Shown piece after piece: positions 50,115-61,653 of a stretch of 64,000 nucleotides of DNA. Position 1 is the first letter of the stretch, and each line of letters starts with the position of its first letter. The notes beneath the pieces were generated by a model, which was given only the letters and a program-made list of their open reading frames with translations, did no database searches and was not told the DNA's origin. The DNA comes from Rhizophagus irregularis (Eukaryota > Glomeromycota > Glomeromycetes > Glomerales > Glomeraceae), in the NCBI RefSeq assembly GCF_026210795.1, contig NC_089445.1, forward strand, positions 682,001 to 746,000, in the 5' to 3' direction. The translations under genes and the position numbers were made by a program.

Positions 50115-50136
50115 ATCCAGGGTGATCACCCTGGAT
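50115..50136. repeat. 22 bp perfect palindrome
   Basis: An 11 bp half-site, ATCCAGGGTGA, is followed directly by its exact inverse, with no spacer. It stands out as GC-rich in AT-rich DNA. It lies about 380 bp downstream of the small gene at 50517-50809 (-). It could be a symmetrical protein-binding site or the centre of a small fold-back. Confidence 0.6.
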
Positions 50137-50516
50137 TTTTGAACAGTACGCGCTTCATAAAATGCTAGATTAGGGGGTTAACAGACAATAGCCCTGTTCA
50201 GACTGAAAAAAATAATTAAATATGATCGAATTGATTGCGATGAACAGGGGCACAGGGCTAATGTTTCAGCTTCTATAGTTAGCCGTGTTCGTTTTCCTTT
50301 CTGGCTGCCAGATGGTGCCAATCCTAAGGTCCTTTGTTGGTCCACTAAAGTAAAATAAAATAAAAATAAATAGAGTAAAATAAAATAAATTATAAACTTG
50401 ATTAAAGTACATGAAAATTTTTCATATAAAACAAAATTTTGAACTAAATGTATAATGTTAAAGAATATGTTTATATTTTATATGATAACAAAAAAGACAA
50501 TTTATAAAAAGTAGAT

Positions 50517-50809
50517 TTAAGTTCTTCGATTTCTTGAATTAAGATAATGACTCAGAAATTCAGCTAAAATTGCACTCACTAAAGTAAAAACCCCAGAAAC
50601 AAAAGTAAGGAGTATGGCATTATCTCCATTTTCACCGCATTCTTTTAACAAAAGTCAAAACCATAAATAGTTAATTAAGATTTAGATTTCTACATATTTT
50701 AAGTAATAAAATACTAACTTTGACATTCTTTTCTACAATTGTCCACTTTAGATGCCTCGGTGAAAGTCATAAACACAATGAAAAGCAGCAATGTCTTGTT
50801 GGACATCAT
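50517..50809 (-). CDS. Small protein with signal peptide, Cys cluster and membrane segment
   Basis: Two exons: 50809-50719 and 50641-50517, joined through a GT-AG intron (donor GTTAGT), encoding 71 residues. The N-terminus MMSNKTLLLFIVFMTFTEA looks like a signal peptide with cleavage after about residue 19. Then comes CRKECQKCGENG, three closely spaced cysteines. After that is a second hydrophobic stretch of about 20 residues (ILLTFVSGVFTLVSAILA) and a basic tail NSRNRRT. This suggests a short secreted or single-pass membrane protein. I recognise no family. Support is the reading frame across the splice and the two hydrophobic segments; the short length leaves doubt. 50350-50280 (-) could be a further open segment downstream, not joined here. 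Confidence 0.5.
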
Positions 50810-53037
50810 GTAAAATAAGATTTATGGTTTTCGCAAGAATTTAATTGGTTGATCAAAATATTGATTTATTTGGTCTAAATTTTGTGTGACTGTTTTGTGG
50901 TGAAAAGTAAATTTCGCAATTATATGAAGATAAGAGCTGGTATTTATATAAAAAAGTGTTATACTTTTTAGGGTTTATGATGATGACATACATTAACGAA
51001 CCCATTGTTACTGGTATAAAACTAGGTATATTGAAGTAACGTTTTGATTTTGTAGTACAATCCTACTTGTTATGTTATAAATCCTTTGTTTCGGGATTTT
51101 TTTTTTTTCGAATAAGAATGTGCTTATTGTTTTTAAGCCTATATGGCTATATCTGGTAAGTATAAAAGATGTCTAGATATTCTAACTAGGGATATTATCA
51201 GGTTTCAGTAAACAGTTTTAACTGAGTTTGAGATTGAAATTGTGGAACAGAGTTTATGGTCATGTGATTTTTATTATTAATACTTTTGATGCATGTTAAT
51301 TTAAGACATGCCAAATGAAGAAAATACATCTGAGCTAATTATACAAATGACACATCAAACTTTACAAGAATCTATTTTATTAGTCATGATATTATAATAC
51401 AACTATAATACATATAAAAATAGTTTTAAAGTATTTATTAAAATCTGAGTATCCGAGTTTTATAGACGAGTTTGAACTGGATTCAAGTTGGTTTGGAACC
51501 TTTGAGCAATATAACATCCCTAATTCTAACCGAAACTTTAATTTTTTTTAAAGAATAATCTGCAAGAAATTTTTTGCTTCTATTTGCATTTCAACGTCAT
51601 TCTTCCTTTAATAGTATAATACAAGTTGACTCTACGCTGCAATTTTGAATTACCCGCCTCGTGCGTGAATTAAAATATGCAACTACACGGGCGATCGGAT
51701 TGGTTTGTTCCAGAGAAAATATCCGGCATCCGATATATCAAAAAATCTTTTTATATACGAAATTATTTTAGGATCCGGTGTATCAAGGTATACAGAAAAT
51801 TAAAGCTATTATAGAAAGATTAAAATAAAAAAAGAATGGTAAATTGTATTTGTAAAGAATTTAAAATGATTGATTTAATTCTAAAATTAATCATCGGCTA
51901 GCAATAATATACGTTATGCCAATTTTGAAAGAATCAAATTCGACTTATAAAATATCGCGACTTTACTAATAAAAATCCGGTATATCCCGATGTTTTAATA
52001 TAACAGAATTGGTTCCGGAAGAAAAATCTCGAAATGACACCAAATCCGGTTTATCCTGCCTTTTTTTTGTATTACCCAGACGCGTGATATTTCATATTTG
52101 AGACTTTTGTGTTCGCGTTTTTTGCACGGTAACTTCAAATAATTTGGAAAATTTAATTAAATACATGACGATGATACCGTAAAGTCTATTTGTACACGTT
52201 GCTGAATGGTATATTTCAAATCACTTGCTATTAAAAAATATTAACTAAAATGTCTAAAGTTCGAAACTAGTTAATGAAAATATTTTAACGTTAGTCATGT
52301 TGAAGGCGCAGTTTGATTATGTTGAATGGAATACAAAAAAAGGGAGTAAAAAGTCAAAAGAATAGATGATATTATTAAATTAATGCTTCATGTAATTTCA
52401 GATGTAATTTCAGAATCAAAACTTTTCTGGCTAAAAAAAGAACATATTAATATTATTGGACTTCATTTACTGGTAAATGCTCTTTATCACATGCTCCTAT
52501 TATCACCAAATTAAACCTATTATATCAAATAAGAGACAATATTATTATTAGTCAAAGGGTTGATCATAAAACAGCAAAAGATATCAAAGCTAAGTTATTA
52601 ACTCCGTATAATAATACTAGTGAATGCAAGTTTATGGACTATATTTCATTATATAGCTATAGCCAAAGGGATTTGTATATACTATTAGCCAGATATTACA
52701 AAACCTGAAAATAGCTTTAAACATTATTATCAATTAACTCTTTCTCATAATCTTTGGTTAAAAAATAGAAAGAATTTTAATTAATTTTGTAGGTAAACTA
52801 GTAAATATAACTTGAATAATGATAAAACAACTATATTAACATTTGTAATTGAAAATAATGCTGGATACTTATTAAATACAAAATGTGTTGAAAAATACTT
52901 ATAAATACTAATTTAAAATATTAATAAGTATTTAATAAACAACTAAATTTAATATTATTTTTTTTTTTAGGTGATATTAAAATATTTATTTGTACTTTCA
53001 TTTTTGTTATTTATACATAAATATTCTTAATATACAG
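50810..53037. other. Gene-free spacer
   Basis: 51690-52070 holds several degenerate copies of a TCCGG(T/C)(A/G)TATC motif in both orientations, probably an old fold-back element. 52370-52700 has short open stretches without a usable gene model. No RNA gene was recognised. Confidence 0.4.
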
Positions 53038-54510
53038 TAGGATATACAATATTAACATACAAACTGGCCTGAGTTTAGGAGTTATGCATTTGCTTTTTTT
53101 TTTTTTAACTGTAATGCATTTTTATTAAGTTGTATATTAGTATTACGTATTAAACTGTAAACTAAAATAGAAGATACCTAGAGCCATCTGTGCAAACCAC
53201 GTGATAACCTTATAATAGAGTTTTCTCTATACTAATAAAACAAAACAAGTTACGAAATACTAAAAATAAATACTTACTACCTGATCCTTCCATCTATTCT
53301 AAATAACTTCATTACTACAAAATAAACACCTATAAATAAAAAAATTTTCTAAGATATACAATATAAAGAATATCAAATTTGTACTAAAATTTTCTTTAAA
53401 TTAATTGCTAAATCTAATCTATTTCTATGAACATCTCAGAATTTGGCATTCTATCTATAAAGTTAGTTAGTAATGACACTAATCTTCTAATCCAAAATTC
53501 CTTATAAAATTTAACGTCAAAACATTTTTTACGTGATAATTCACATGACTTTGACAGGTAAGAAAGAATTCTGAATCTTCATCCTAAGATCCCTTTCACT
53601 TTTCCTCTTTTTGCTAGCCGGCCAAAGATCCTTGAAAAAATCTTCTTTTCATTTTTCTGATTCTGGTTATCACCTTCTAACAGACATTTTATTGGAATAA
53701 CATTTCCGCCACCTCTGGCTTTTTTGGATCACTACCATGATGCTGACAGTGGAAAACAACTTTTTGTTAAAAAATTTGAAAATTAATCTGATTCCCAGTC
53801 TTCCAGTTATTCAATCGTTTTGCGTAAAATCCCTTTTACCTTTCCTCTTTTACTAATCAATCAAAAATCCTTGAAAAAATCTTTTTTTTATTTTCTAAGC
53901 TTTGTTATTACCTTCTGACAGACATTTATTGGAGTAACACCTCCACCACCTCTGGCTTTTTTGAGTCACTACCATGATGCTGATGGCAGAAAATAACTTT
54001 TTGGTTGAAAAATTTGAAAATTAATTTGATTCCCAATCTTTCAATTATTCAATCGTCTTACATGATTAATTACTGCAGTTATGGCTAATCCCATCCTCAG
54101 ATAAATTTATTGTCACAATTTTATCCTACAGTAAATTATATCATTTCTCTACAATCTAATTAGTTTTTTGCTGAATCTTCTGTTACTTCTTTTGAATTCC
54201 ATCCACATGTTAAATTTTTGCTATATTGAAAAGAAAAATTTACGACAAAAAATTTTCAAGAGACTACTATATCCAAATTTTTCAAAGTAAATTTCACTAT
54301 CTAAAGGTCAGTTTTTTGTAAATTTTTCCAAGTTTCTGTTATTGCCTACTGGCAAAATTTTATTTTGGAGCAACATCTCACCCTTCTTGGCATATTTTGG
54401 GTTGCTAATTTAAAGTTGACAGTAAGAAGTTATGCATTTACATGTGATAGCATTAATGTTAATTCTGACCAGTTTGTATGTTAATATTGTACATTTTTAC
54501 TCAGTGATGT
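53038..54510. mobile_element. Mariner-like MITE (CAGTAG family) split by a retroinsertion
   Basis: 53038-53093 (CAGTAGGATATACAATATTA and onward) matches the left half of the 121 bp MITE at 46880-47000, and 54428 to about 54510 matches its right half. The intervening 1.33 kb is a separate insertion. Confidence 0.65.
53094..54427 (-). mobile_element. Poly(A)-tailed retroinsertion with 14 bp target duplication
   Basis: Read on the minus strand, the insert ends with an A tract (T tract at 53094-53106 on +). AGTTATGCATTTGC (53080-53093) and AGTTATGCATTTAC (54428-54441) flank it; the intact MITE has this sequence once. These are the marks of LINE-driven retroposition. Inside are two direct copies of about 250 bp (around 53570-53815 and 53820-54065, sharing CCACCTCTGGCTTTTTTG and CACTACCATGATGCTGA), with a third partial copy to 54420. 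No ORF of note; a SINE-like or processed non-coding transcript is likely. Confidence 0.65.
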
Positions 54511-54990
54511 GATGAAATAGTGTCCCATAAAATTTTGATGTTCCATCCAAATTCAATTTCATTTGTCCTGTCCTGTTTTGTCTAAAATATTGTTCAATTT
54601 ATTAATATTATCTATAAATCATATATCCTCTTATAATGAATTTATATTTCAGAAATCAACAACATTTTGTCCAAGTTTTAAATTATCCTGTTCCATCCTA
54701 TCCAAATTAGTTAAAGCACTTTTAAACAAAATTCTGAAATTATTCTAAAATTTGGGCAGTATAATTATCAATTAGTGTATAGCTATGGCACATATTTAAT
54801 GTAAATTAATAAAAATATTATTTGTAGTTATTTTATTAAAGTTCTTACAAAAAGTACAGCAGCTTTTTTCAATATTTCTCTAATTACATCAAGATGGTAT
54901 GGTGATCAAGTGACACAATTTTCTGAAGATGAAATACGTACTTTACCATAAATTCAACTATGTAATGTTCAAAGTAAATCTATTCAAATA
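54511..54990. other. Short AT-rich spacer
   Basis: No exon or element end recognised between the split MITE and the mariner-like element. Confidence 0.4.
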
Positions 54991-56243
54991 CAGTCAACTC
55001 TCTTTATAGTCACACATTTGGGACAGTCCATATTTGGTGATTATAAAGAGATGTGACTATATAAAAAATTTCTTATATTAGTATATCATAATTCCGGCCA
55101 AAAATTAACATAATTTTAGCTAAAATTATACTCAAAACTTTATTGTATCGTAACTCCGCCAATATTAATCGTAGAGAGATGATCTTACCGCCATTCGATT
55201 CGTCTTGATGAGACGGTTCTAATGGTATAAAATACATCGAAATCCAATCACTAGATTAATTTCCGAAATTAAAAAATATTAATGGTTTTTGTGTAATAAC
55301 TCTGCCAATATTGATCCTAGAGAGACAATCTTACTACCATTCGATTCGTCTTAATGCGACGAATCTAATGGTATAAAATACATCGAAATCCAATCACTAG
55401 ATTAATTTCCGAAATTAAAAAAATATTAATGGTTTTTGTGTAATAACTCTGCCAATATTGATCCTAGAGAGACGATCTTACCACCATTCGATTCGTCTTG
55501 ATGAGACGGTTCTAATGGTATAAAATACATCGAAATCCAATCACTAGATTAATTTCCGAAATTAAAAAATATTAATGGTTTTTGTGTAATAACTCTGCAA
55601 ATATTGATCCTAGAGAGACAATCTTACTACCATTCGATTCGTCTTAATGCGACGAATCTAATGGTATAAAATACATCGAAATCCAATCACTAGATCATTT
55701 TCCGAAATTAAAAAATATTAAATGGTTTTTAAGTAGTAACTCCGTCAATATTGATCACAGAGAGATGAGCTTACCAACATTCGATTCGTCTTGATGAGGC
55801 GATTCCAACGAGCTATTAATCGTCTTTTTACAATCACTAGGTACTGAGAAATTTAGCAAAATGTTAAATGGCGCAGTAAACGTAAATCAAGAAATATAAT
55901 AATGCCGATGCTTAACAATTTGTTGAATAACTCATCAGCCAGTGATCGCAAAAGGATAAAACTACCACCATTCGATTCATCTCAGTGAGACGATTCTAAC
56001 AAGCTATGATACATCTTTGTACGATTATTAGATGCCAAGTTATTTAATATATTCTTTATATAACTGTGATTATAAACGGTTCTTTTTAATATAAGATTTT
56101 TGAGGATAGGTGTGATAGTGACTATAGATAGATTGTGACTATATAGGATAGTTTTTAATAATAAAGTGTTTTGAACATTCAACTGGTGTGACTATATAGT
56201 AGAATGTGACTATAACGGGAGTGACTATAGAGGGAGTTGACTG
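54991..56243. mobile_element. Mariner-like non-autonomous element, 1.25 kb, with TA flanks
   Basis: Left end CAGTCAACTCTCTTTATAGT and inverted right end CAGTCAACTCCCTCTATAGT; TA lies on both sides (54989-54990, 56244-56245). CAGT ends and TA duplications are typical of Tc1/mariner/pogo elements. No transposase is encoded. It contains the 146-147 bp tandem repeats at 55130-55840. Another copy's right part is at 20440-22426. Confidence 0.75.
55130..55840 (+). repeat. Five tandem 146-147 bp repeats in alternating variants
   Basis: Corresponding points fall at 55181, 55327, 55474, 55620 and 55767. Units 1 and 3 carry GTCTTGATGAGACGGTTCTA; units 2 and 4 carry GTCTTAATGCGACGAATCTA. The fifth is more diverged. 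The alternation means that a two-unit block was duplicated. Confidence 0.75.
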
Positions 56244-56483
56244 TAATTGGATTACATAGCTCATGGTACTACGAAAATGAAAATTAGTTCTCTTATAATC
56301 TTAAATTAGTAAAGTTATTACTTTAAGATAAGTTGGAATATTGTCTTACTTGCAACACTTCAAACAATAAACTCAAGTTCGCATTCATAGTATAAGACAA
56401 AATAGATTATGTGAAATCAAATATCTTAAAAAAATGCGCAGTCATTACTCATTGCCATAATAAATGCACTGCTGAGATAATAG

Positions 56484-57006
56484 CATCAGGAAATTTGTTT
56501 AGGCGTAATTTAGTGTAATATTTCGAAGGTGGTGTAAAATTTCGAAATATTACACTAAAAACGTAATATTACAAAAGTTTACGCTCTTAAATTTGAATAA
56601 TTATAGTAATTTAAGAATATCTCGCTATCTACTGATCCAATCAAGACGATCTATAGCTCATTGGAATCAGCTCATCAAGACGAATCGAATGGTAGTAAAA
56701 TCGTATCTTTACGTTCGATAGATGATTTTCTATTAATTTAAATCTTTACTGCATACTATAGAGCGTTCTATCAACTGTAGAAATGCGATTTTACTACCAT
56801 TCGATCCGTCTTGATGAGCTGATTCCAATGAGCTATAGATCGTCTTGATTGGATCAGTAGATAGCGAGATATTCTTAAATTACTATAATTATTCAAATTT
56901 AAGAGCGTAAACTTTTGTAATATTACGTTTTTAGTGTAATATTTCGAAATTTTACACCACCTTCGAAATATTACACTAAATTACGCCTAAACAAATTTCC
57001 TGATGA
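56484..57006. mobile_element. 523 bp near-perfect fold-back element
   Basis: The left arm from CATCAGGAAATTTGTTTAGG is almost exactly complementary to the right arm ending at 57006, with about 230 bp per arm and a centre of about 60 bp near 56715-56775. It includes the hairpin module (ACTACCATTCGATCCGTC) in both arms. No ORF and no obvious target duplication. Confidence 0.75.
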
Positions 57007-58059
57007 GGACTATGCAAATCCTGAGGTAAATAAAATTTTAGTCATGACAAAAATTTTTTTAACTATATTAATACTTATATATCATGCCGAATTTCTTAAC
57101 AAACAATTAGAAATTTAGGATAATACAGTTTATAAAGAGTTAGAAGGTGCTTTGCTAAGATAGAATTACTTTAAAAAATGGCATATATTTAGGTGATGGA
57201 AGCATGGATGTAAAGTTTATGATAAATGCAAAAGGTGTAAAAAAGTTGCAGAAGGAATATACTGTATAAGCAGGATCCAGACAATTATAATTAAGGTCAT
57301 ATTATTTTCTATGCTAAAAATTTACCCTTGTCATCTTGAACCTACTTTTAAAGCTTAGATACAAAACTTTGTAATAACAATTGCCTTCCTATTATCTATA
57401 ATTTTGTTACTTAAAAAGTAATATTTAATAATAGCAATTTTTATTTTTTTGTATATTTCTATGTATACTGATAGTGAAAAAGCATATATTTTTTTGCCAA
57501 ATTTTGCCTGTGTAATGATACTTATCTCAAATTCTAATCAGTAGATTTGCAAGATTTTGGTATCAAAAGATTCTTCTCTTCAAAAGAAACATTTTTTTCT
57601 ATAGTAAAAAATAACATTAACTTAATAAAATTACATGTTAAAAGAAAAATAAAGTTTAAAACATAGTAAGATATGACCTCAATTATAATTATCTGGAGTT
57701 CTGTATAAGCAATGTGAATGTTCTTAGATAACTTGATCAATAAAGCAATGGCACAAATTTGCCAGACATTTATAATTTTTTTTTTGCATGGAGTGAGGTT
57801 GTGAAGTAAAGTATGCTATTATTTTTTTAATCAATCTTTATTGTAACTTGATACAGTAATTGTCCGGAGTGTAGCGAAGGACTATATAATTTTATGAAGG
57901 TTGATGACAATTAGTGTCACGTGGCTATTTCCGGTTGTCTGCACGTGTCATTTCTGATTGGTCCGCACAGAATGTGTATTGAAATTTCATGCTACATCAA
58001 AAATAAACAAGTAAAAAAGTTTATGATTACCTTTTTTTTTAGATTTCGGCTAGTAAATA
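57007..58059. other. AT-rich spacer with a GC-richer patch
   Basis: 57860-57980 is less AT-rich and has GTCCGGAGTGTAGCGAAGGAC, an imperfect 21 bp palindrome, at about 57862. No exon is supported; 57534-57740 is a chance open frame. Confidence 0.4.
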
Positions 58060-58360
58060 TATTTTTCTTTTAAACGACTTTCTTATTTTTTTCCTAGGGT
58101 TTCTGGATTTCTTGTACATACCGGACTGGTGAGTTATTTTTTATTTGTTTTGCTTTAAAGAAACGTTTTTAGCGTTTCATTTTTATTTTCTTTTATCTAG
58201 GAACACAGGTTTTTTGTACATGCCGGACTTTTAAAGGTAAATTGTGAGGGCTTTTCTTACTTGTTTAACCTTAAAGAAATGTTTCTAACGTTTCATTTTT
58301 CATTTTTATTTTTTTAGGGATGCCAGATTTTTTGTACAAATTAAATTTTTAAAGATATTT
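58060..58360 (+). repeat. Array of intron-like units (array 3)
   Basis: Three units: the segments 58098-58128 and 58201-58236 and one from 58318 each follow a T-rich AG site; the first two are followed by GTGAG or GTAAA. The segments share TTTTTGTACATGCCGGACT. The separating parts hold GAAACGTTTTTAGCGTTTC and GAAATGTTTCTAACGTTTC, the same palindromic, branch-point-like block as in arrays 1 and 2. Confidence 0.6.
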
Positions 58361-58818
58361 GGATTTTTGTACAAATCTTTCGCTTCAGACTTACAACGGT
58401 TTCCGTTTCCTAGTATTATACATATATTACAGGAGCAAGTAATAATTTATTCTTAAACTTTCTTGCACATTCTCAAAATTATGTATAGCCCTTTAATGAT
58501 CTTTATATATGGATAGCGTTAAATTCTTTATTGTTAAATTAAGAGGATGCCGTTGATTAGATTTTTATGATACGTAATTTTTCTCCAAGTGTATTCCAAG
58601 ATCGATTCTGCGAATATAAGCAAGAATTAAGGAAAAATCAAACAAAAATTCTAATAATATTAATAAATTTAAAACTGCTATTATTTGCATCATTAATATT
58701 TACAATCAAACGAACCTGTATATTCTGCAAAGTAAATAATTAAGTAAATTAGTTTGTTACTCAGCTAGCTTCTTGAAACATGTCATCATAATGTTAATCA
58801 ATTTTCCTGCCTCTATAG
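58361..58818. other. Spacer, no feature recognised
   Basis: AT-rich sequence between array 3 and a weak small ORF. Confidence 0.4.
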
Positions 58819-59043
58819 ATGTTCCAAAATAAAACGGACATATTATTCTTCTTGACATATATTGGCATTTTGATTTTTGCCAATAAAATCGTGATTGCCA
58901 GCAATCCGGTACATGTCAAATCACCGTATCAAACATCTGGCGCAGTAAATCAAATAACTCTCTGTGTCATGATTTACGTAAAACTATTAAGCAACAATTT
59001 TTTCAAATATTTGATGGACTGGAATATTACAAATAAAATATAA
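58819..59043 (+). CDS. Possible small secreted protein (weak)
   Basis: 74 codons. The N-terminus has a long hydrophobic stretch (ILFFLTYIGILIFANKIVIA) that could be a signal peptide or anchor, followed by SNPVHVKSPYQTSG. A GTAAAT after GCA at about 58947 might be a splice donor, so the true 3' part could differ. No family is recognised and there is no supporting context; chance is quite possible. Confidence 0.2.
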   Translation: MFQNKTDILFFLTYIGILIFANKIVIASNPVHVKSPYQTSGAVNQITLCVMIYVKLLSNNFFKYLMDWNITNKI

Positions 59044-59135
59044 TGGTAAGAAGGAAATAAATGGATTATTAATGTACTGTCTATTTTTTATCAAAAATTC
59101 TGAAAAATACTTAATTATTTTCCAGTACTATAGGT

Positions 59136-59242
59136 AGTGTTGATACATTGGCCGTTTGGCCAGAGTTGGCCATTGGTCATTTGGCCATTTAGTCATAACC
59201 AAAATGGCCAAAAAATTTTGGTTTGGCCAAATGCCAATACTG
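59136..59242. mobile_element. 107 bp hAT-like MITE with 8 bp duplication
   Basis: CTATAGGT occurs directly on both sides (59128-59135 and 59243-59250). The ends AGTGTTGATACATTGGCC and, inverted, CAGTATTGGCATTTGGCC are imperfect repeats. The interior is made of TTGGCCA-like words. An 8 bp duplication is typical of hAT elements. Confidence 0.6.
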
Positions 59243-59632
59243 CTATAGGTTCGAAATTAATTCATCACAGAATAGTTTTCTTGCAGAACTTAACTTTTTA
59301 CATGATCTATGTGAACAGAAGTGAAAAGGATGATATGGATATGCAAAAATATTATATGTATAGTTGAAATAGGTTGAAGTGTAAGAAACTTATAAATAGC
59401 GATATTAGCGATAGAAATAAATTAGTTATAGAGAGAGTAAAGAAATAACTTGATGCTGGAACTCGTATTAAATGGCCTAAGATCTGCGTATTTCCTTCCT
59501 CTTTGATAGTATTAATGTATTATACATTTCATCTGCTTTTCTAGTACTTTCTATTTCGTTATGTAAAATAATAAATTTCATCTACGATTAGCTTGTAAGT
59601 CCAGAACTGAAAATGCACAGATAAAAAAAATA

Positions 59633-59815
59633 CAGTCTAACCTCGATATACTGATATTTGATATACCAATATATTATTAAAAACTTGATATACCGATAAA
59701 ATTTTATTTCCCACTATATGTGAGGACATATAAATATCAGTATAACTTTGATATAACGATATTTTCTAAAAATTTTATATATGTCCTGACATATCGTTTT
59801 ATAAAGGTTTGACTG
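59633..59815. mobile_element. 183 bp pogo/mariner-like MITE
   Basis: Left end CAGTCTAACCTCGATATAC and inverted right end CAGTCAAACCTTTATAAAAC. The interior repeats GATATACCGATA-like words in both orientations. TA precedes the left end; the right flank is CA, so one target base has probably changed. No ORF. Confidence 0.65.
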
Positions 59816-61653
59816 CATTCATAACTCTTAAAATTGCATAATGTTTCATTTCAAATGGATAATAATCTCTTAATCTTACTAGAGAAAAAAATATGTTACA
59901 AACACTAACAGAGGCATGATCACCAAGAGATAACTTGAATATCCACTGACTCGTAACTTCACTGCCAATACCTGGCCGCATAAAGTCATGATATCTCTTA
60001 CGTATTTAAAGATACAAAAGAAGCACTTCACCAGGCCTCTGCTTACTTATAAGATAGGTCACCCCCAGGCCTAAGTTAAAAATCATATATAAAATTCTTT
60101 GCAGATCCTACTATAAAAGGAAATTTTATGTTACATTGTTATGATTTTTTTCCTTTTTAGCTAATTAATCAATAGAATTTAAGAAAAAAGTAAGGTAAAA
60201 ACTATTAGTAAAGGGCTAATTTTTTATGGTGACTTCCTGTGATAAATAAAAAAATTTTTAATTTATATGGGGTATTCATGTACGTATCACATGACTTTAT
60301 TAAAAGTTATGTAAAAAAAAAAAAATTTTAATAAATATAATTTTAAAAGAAATATACAATATATGTATTTTTGTCTATTTTGCAAGTTTACTTAAAGCAT
60401 TAAAGTTGATTTTGAATGTCAATTTTAATTTATTTAACAAATTCTTTTTTTTCCTATTTTTGTTAAATTTAATTCTGTCCAACATTAAATGATCAGTATA
60501 GAAATTTTACTTTTTGGAAACCGTGTTTGAACACCTCATATACAAATAGAATCACCTAAATTTAATACTAAAAGAATTTTTAGTAATATTAATTATTTGA
60601 ATCTGCAATTTAATAAAGTTACTGATTATTTGATTCTACTTTATAATAAGCTTTTAGAATTTTATTAATATTGTACCAAATTGAAAAGTAATAAAAATAT
60701 CAACTGGAAAATGTTTAATATACCATAATTATAGTTCTTTTCATAATATTTGTAAGCATAATTATGCAGCAAAATTTTATTAACAATCACAAATAAATAA
60801 TTTATCATATCAACAACAAGTAAAAGCAGATTAGTAAATTATTTCAAAAATAAGTATAGAATACTTCTGGAAAAAATGAATTAATTTACAATGGCAATGT
60901 AGAAACAGCATTTGAAGAGTAATAAATATATTTGAGATTCAAGGTAAATTGCTTCTTAGTTATTTCTTAATAGTAAAATTACTTTATTATTGTAAAAAGG
61001 TGGAGTAATCTTTCAAGCTGATAGAATATAATCAGATATTAATAATGATTCTTTATGTCAAAAACAAGCTTTGGAGCACCACCTAAACCTATAGCAAAGC
61101 CATGAAACCCTTCAAGAATTCTTCAAGCAGTCCAACAAAATTCTTAATTTGCACCTGAAAAACGAATAAGAAAAAATATTTAAGTTGCTAAAGTATAATT
61201 TAGTAAATATTATTTATTTATTGTAATTACTGCTAATTTACATTGATTTAGGAACAAACTAAAGAACAGCATATTAATCCTACCGAATATTATCAAATGA
61301 AATTTATTCTAATATGATAGATTTTCTCATGCAAGGATTGCAAAATCTTCTTACATTATCATTTACTCGAATCTCAGTATATATTCGAATTTCATGACAG
61401 ATTCGAAACTCAAAATTCTATATTCAAATACCCAAATTTACATGATTCATAAACGAACATTCAAAATCCTAATTTCAAACGGAAGAGTCGGTAATAAAAA
61501 ACTATATATTAGATATTAAACCTTTATTGATTAATGTTAATATACATATATATTTATATATATTTATTTATTTTCTAAACTATTAAATTAAATATCATGA
61601 GTTTATAAATTATGCAATATAAACTCTAAATAATCCATAGCCATAATATACAC
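59816..61653. other. AT-rich spacer downstream of the TLDc gene
   Basis: Includes the 3' UTR side of the gene at 61654-63271 (-). No coding exon or element end recognised. Confidence 0.45.

Noticed and set aside
50017..50350. Extra coding exons downstream of the small gene (frames around 50350-50280 and 50057-50017, minus)
   Set aside because: Open frames and splice-like sites exist, but no joined model gave a convincing protein.
54563..54748. 61-codon open frame
   Set aside because: Low-complexity sequence, no splice context, no homology motif.
55982..56182. 66-codon minus-strand frame, similar to one at 22174-22365
   Set aside because: Both lie in the right end of the same mariner-like MITE; the frame is short and not a transposase.
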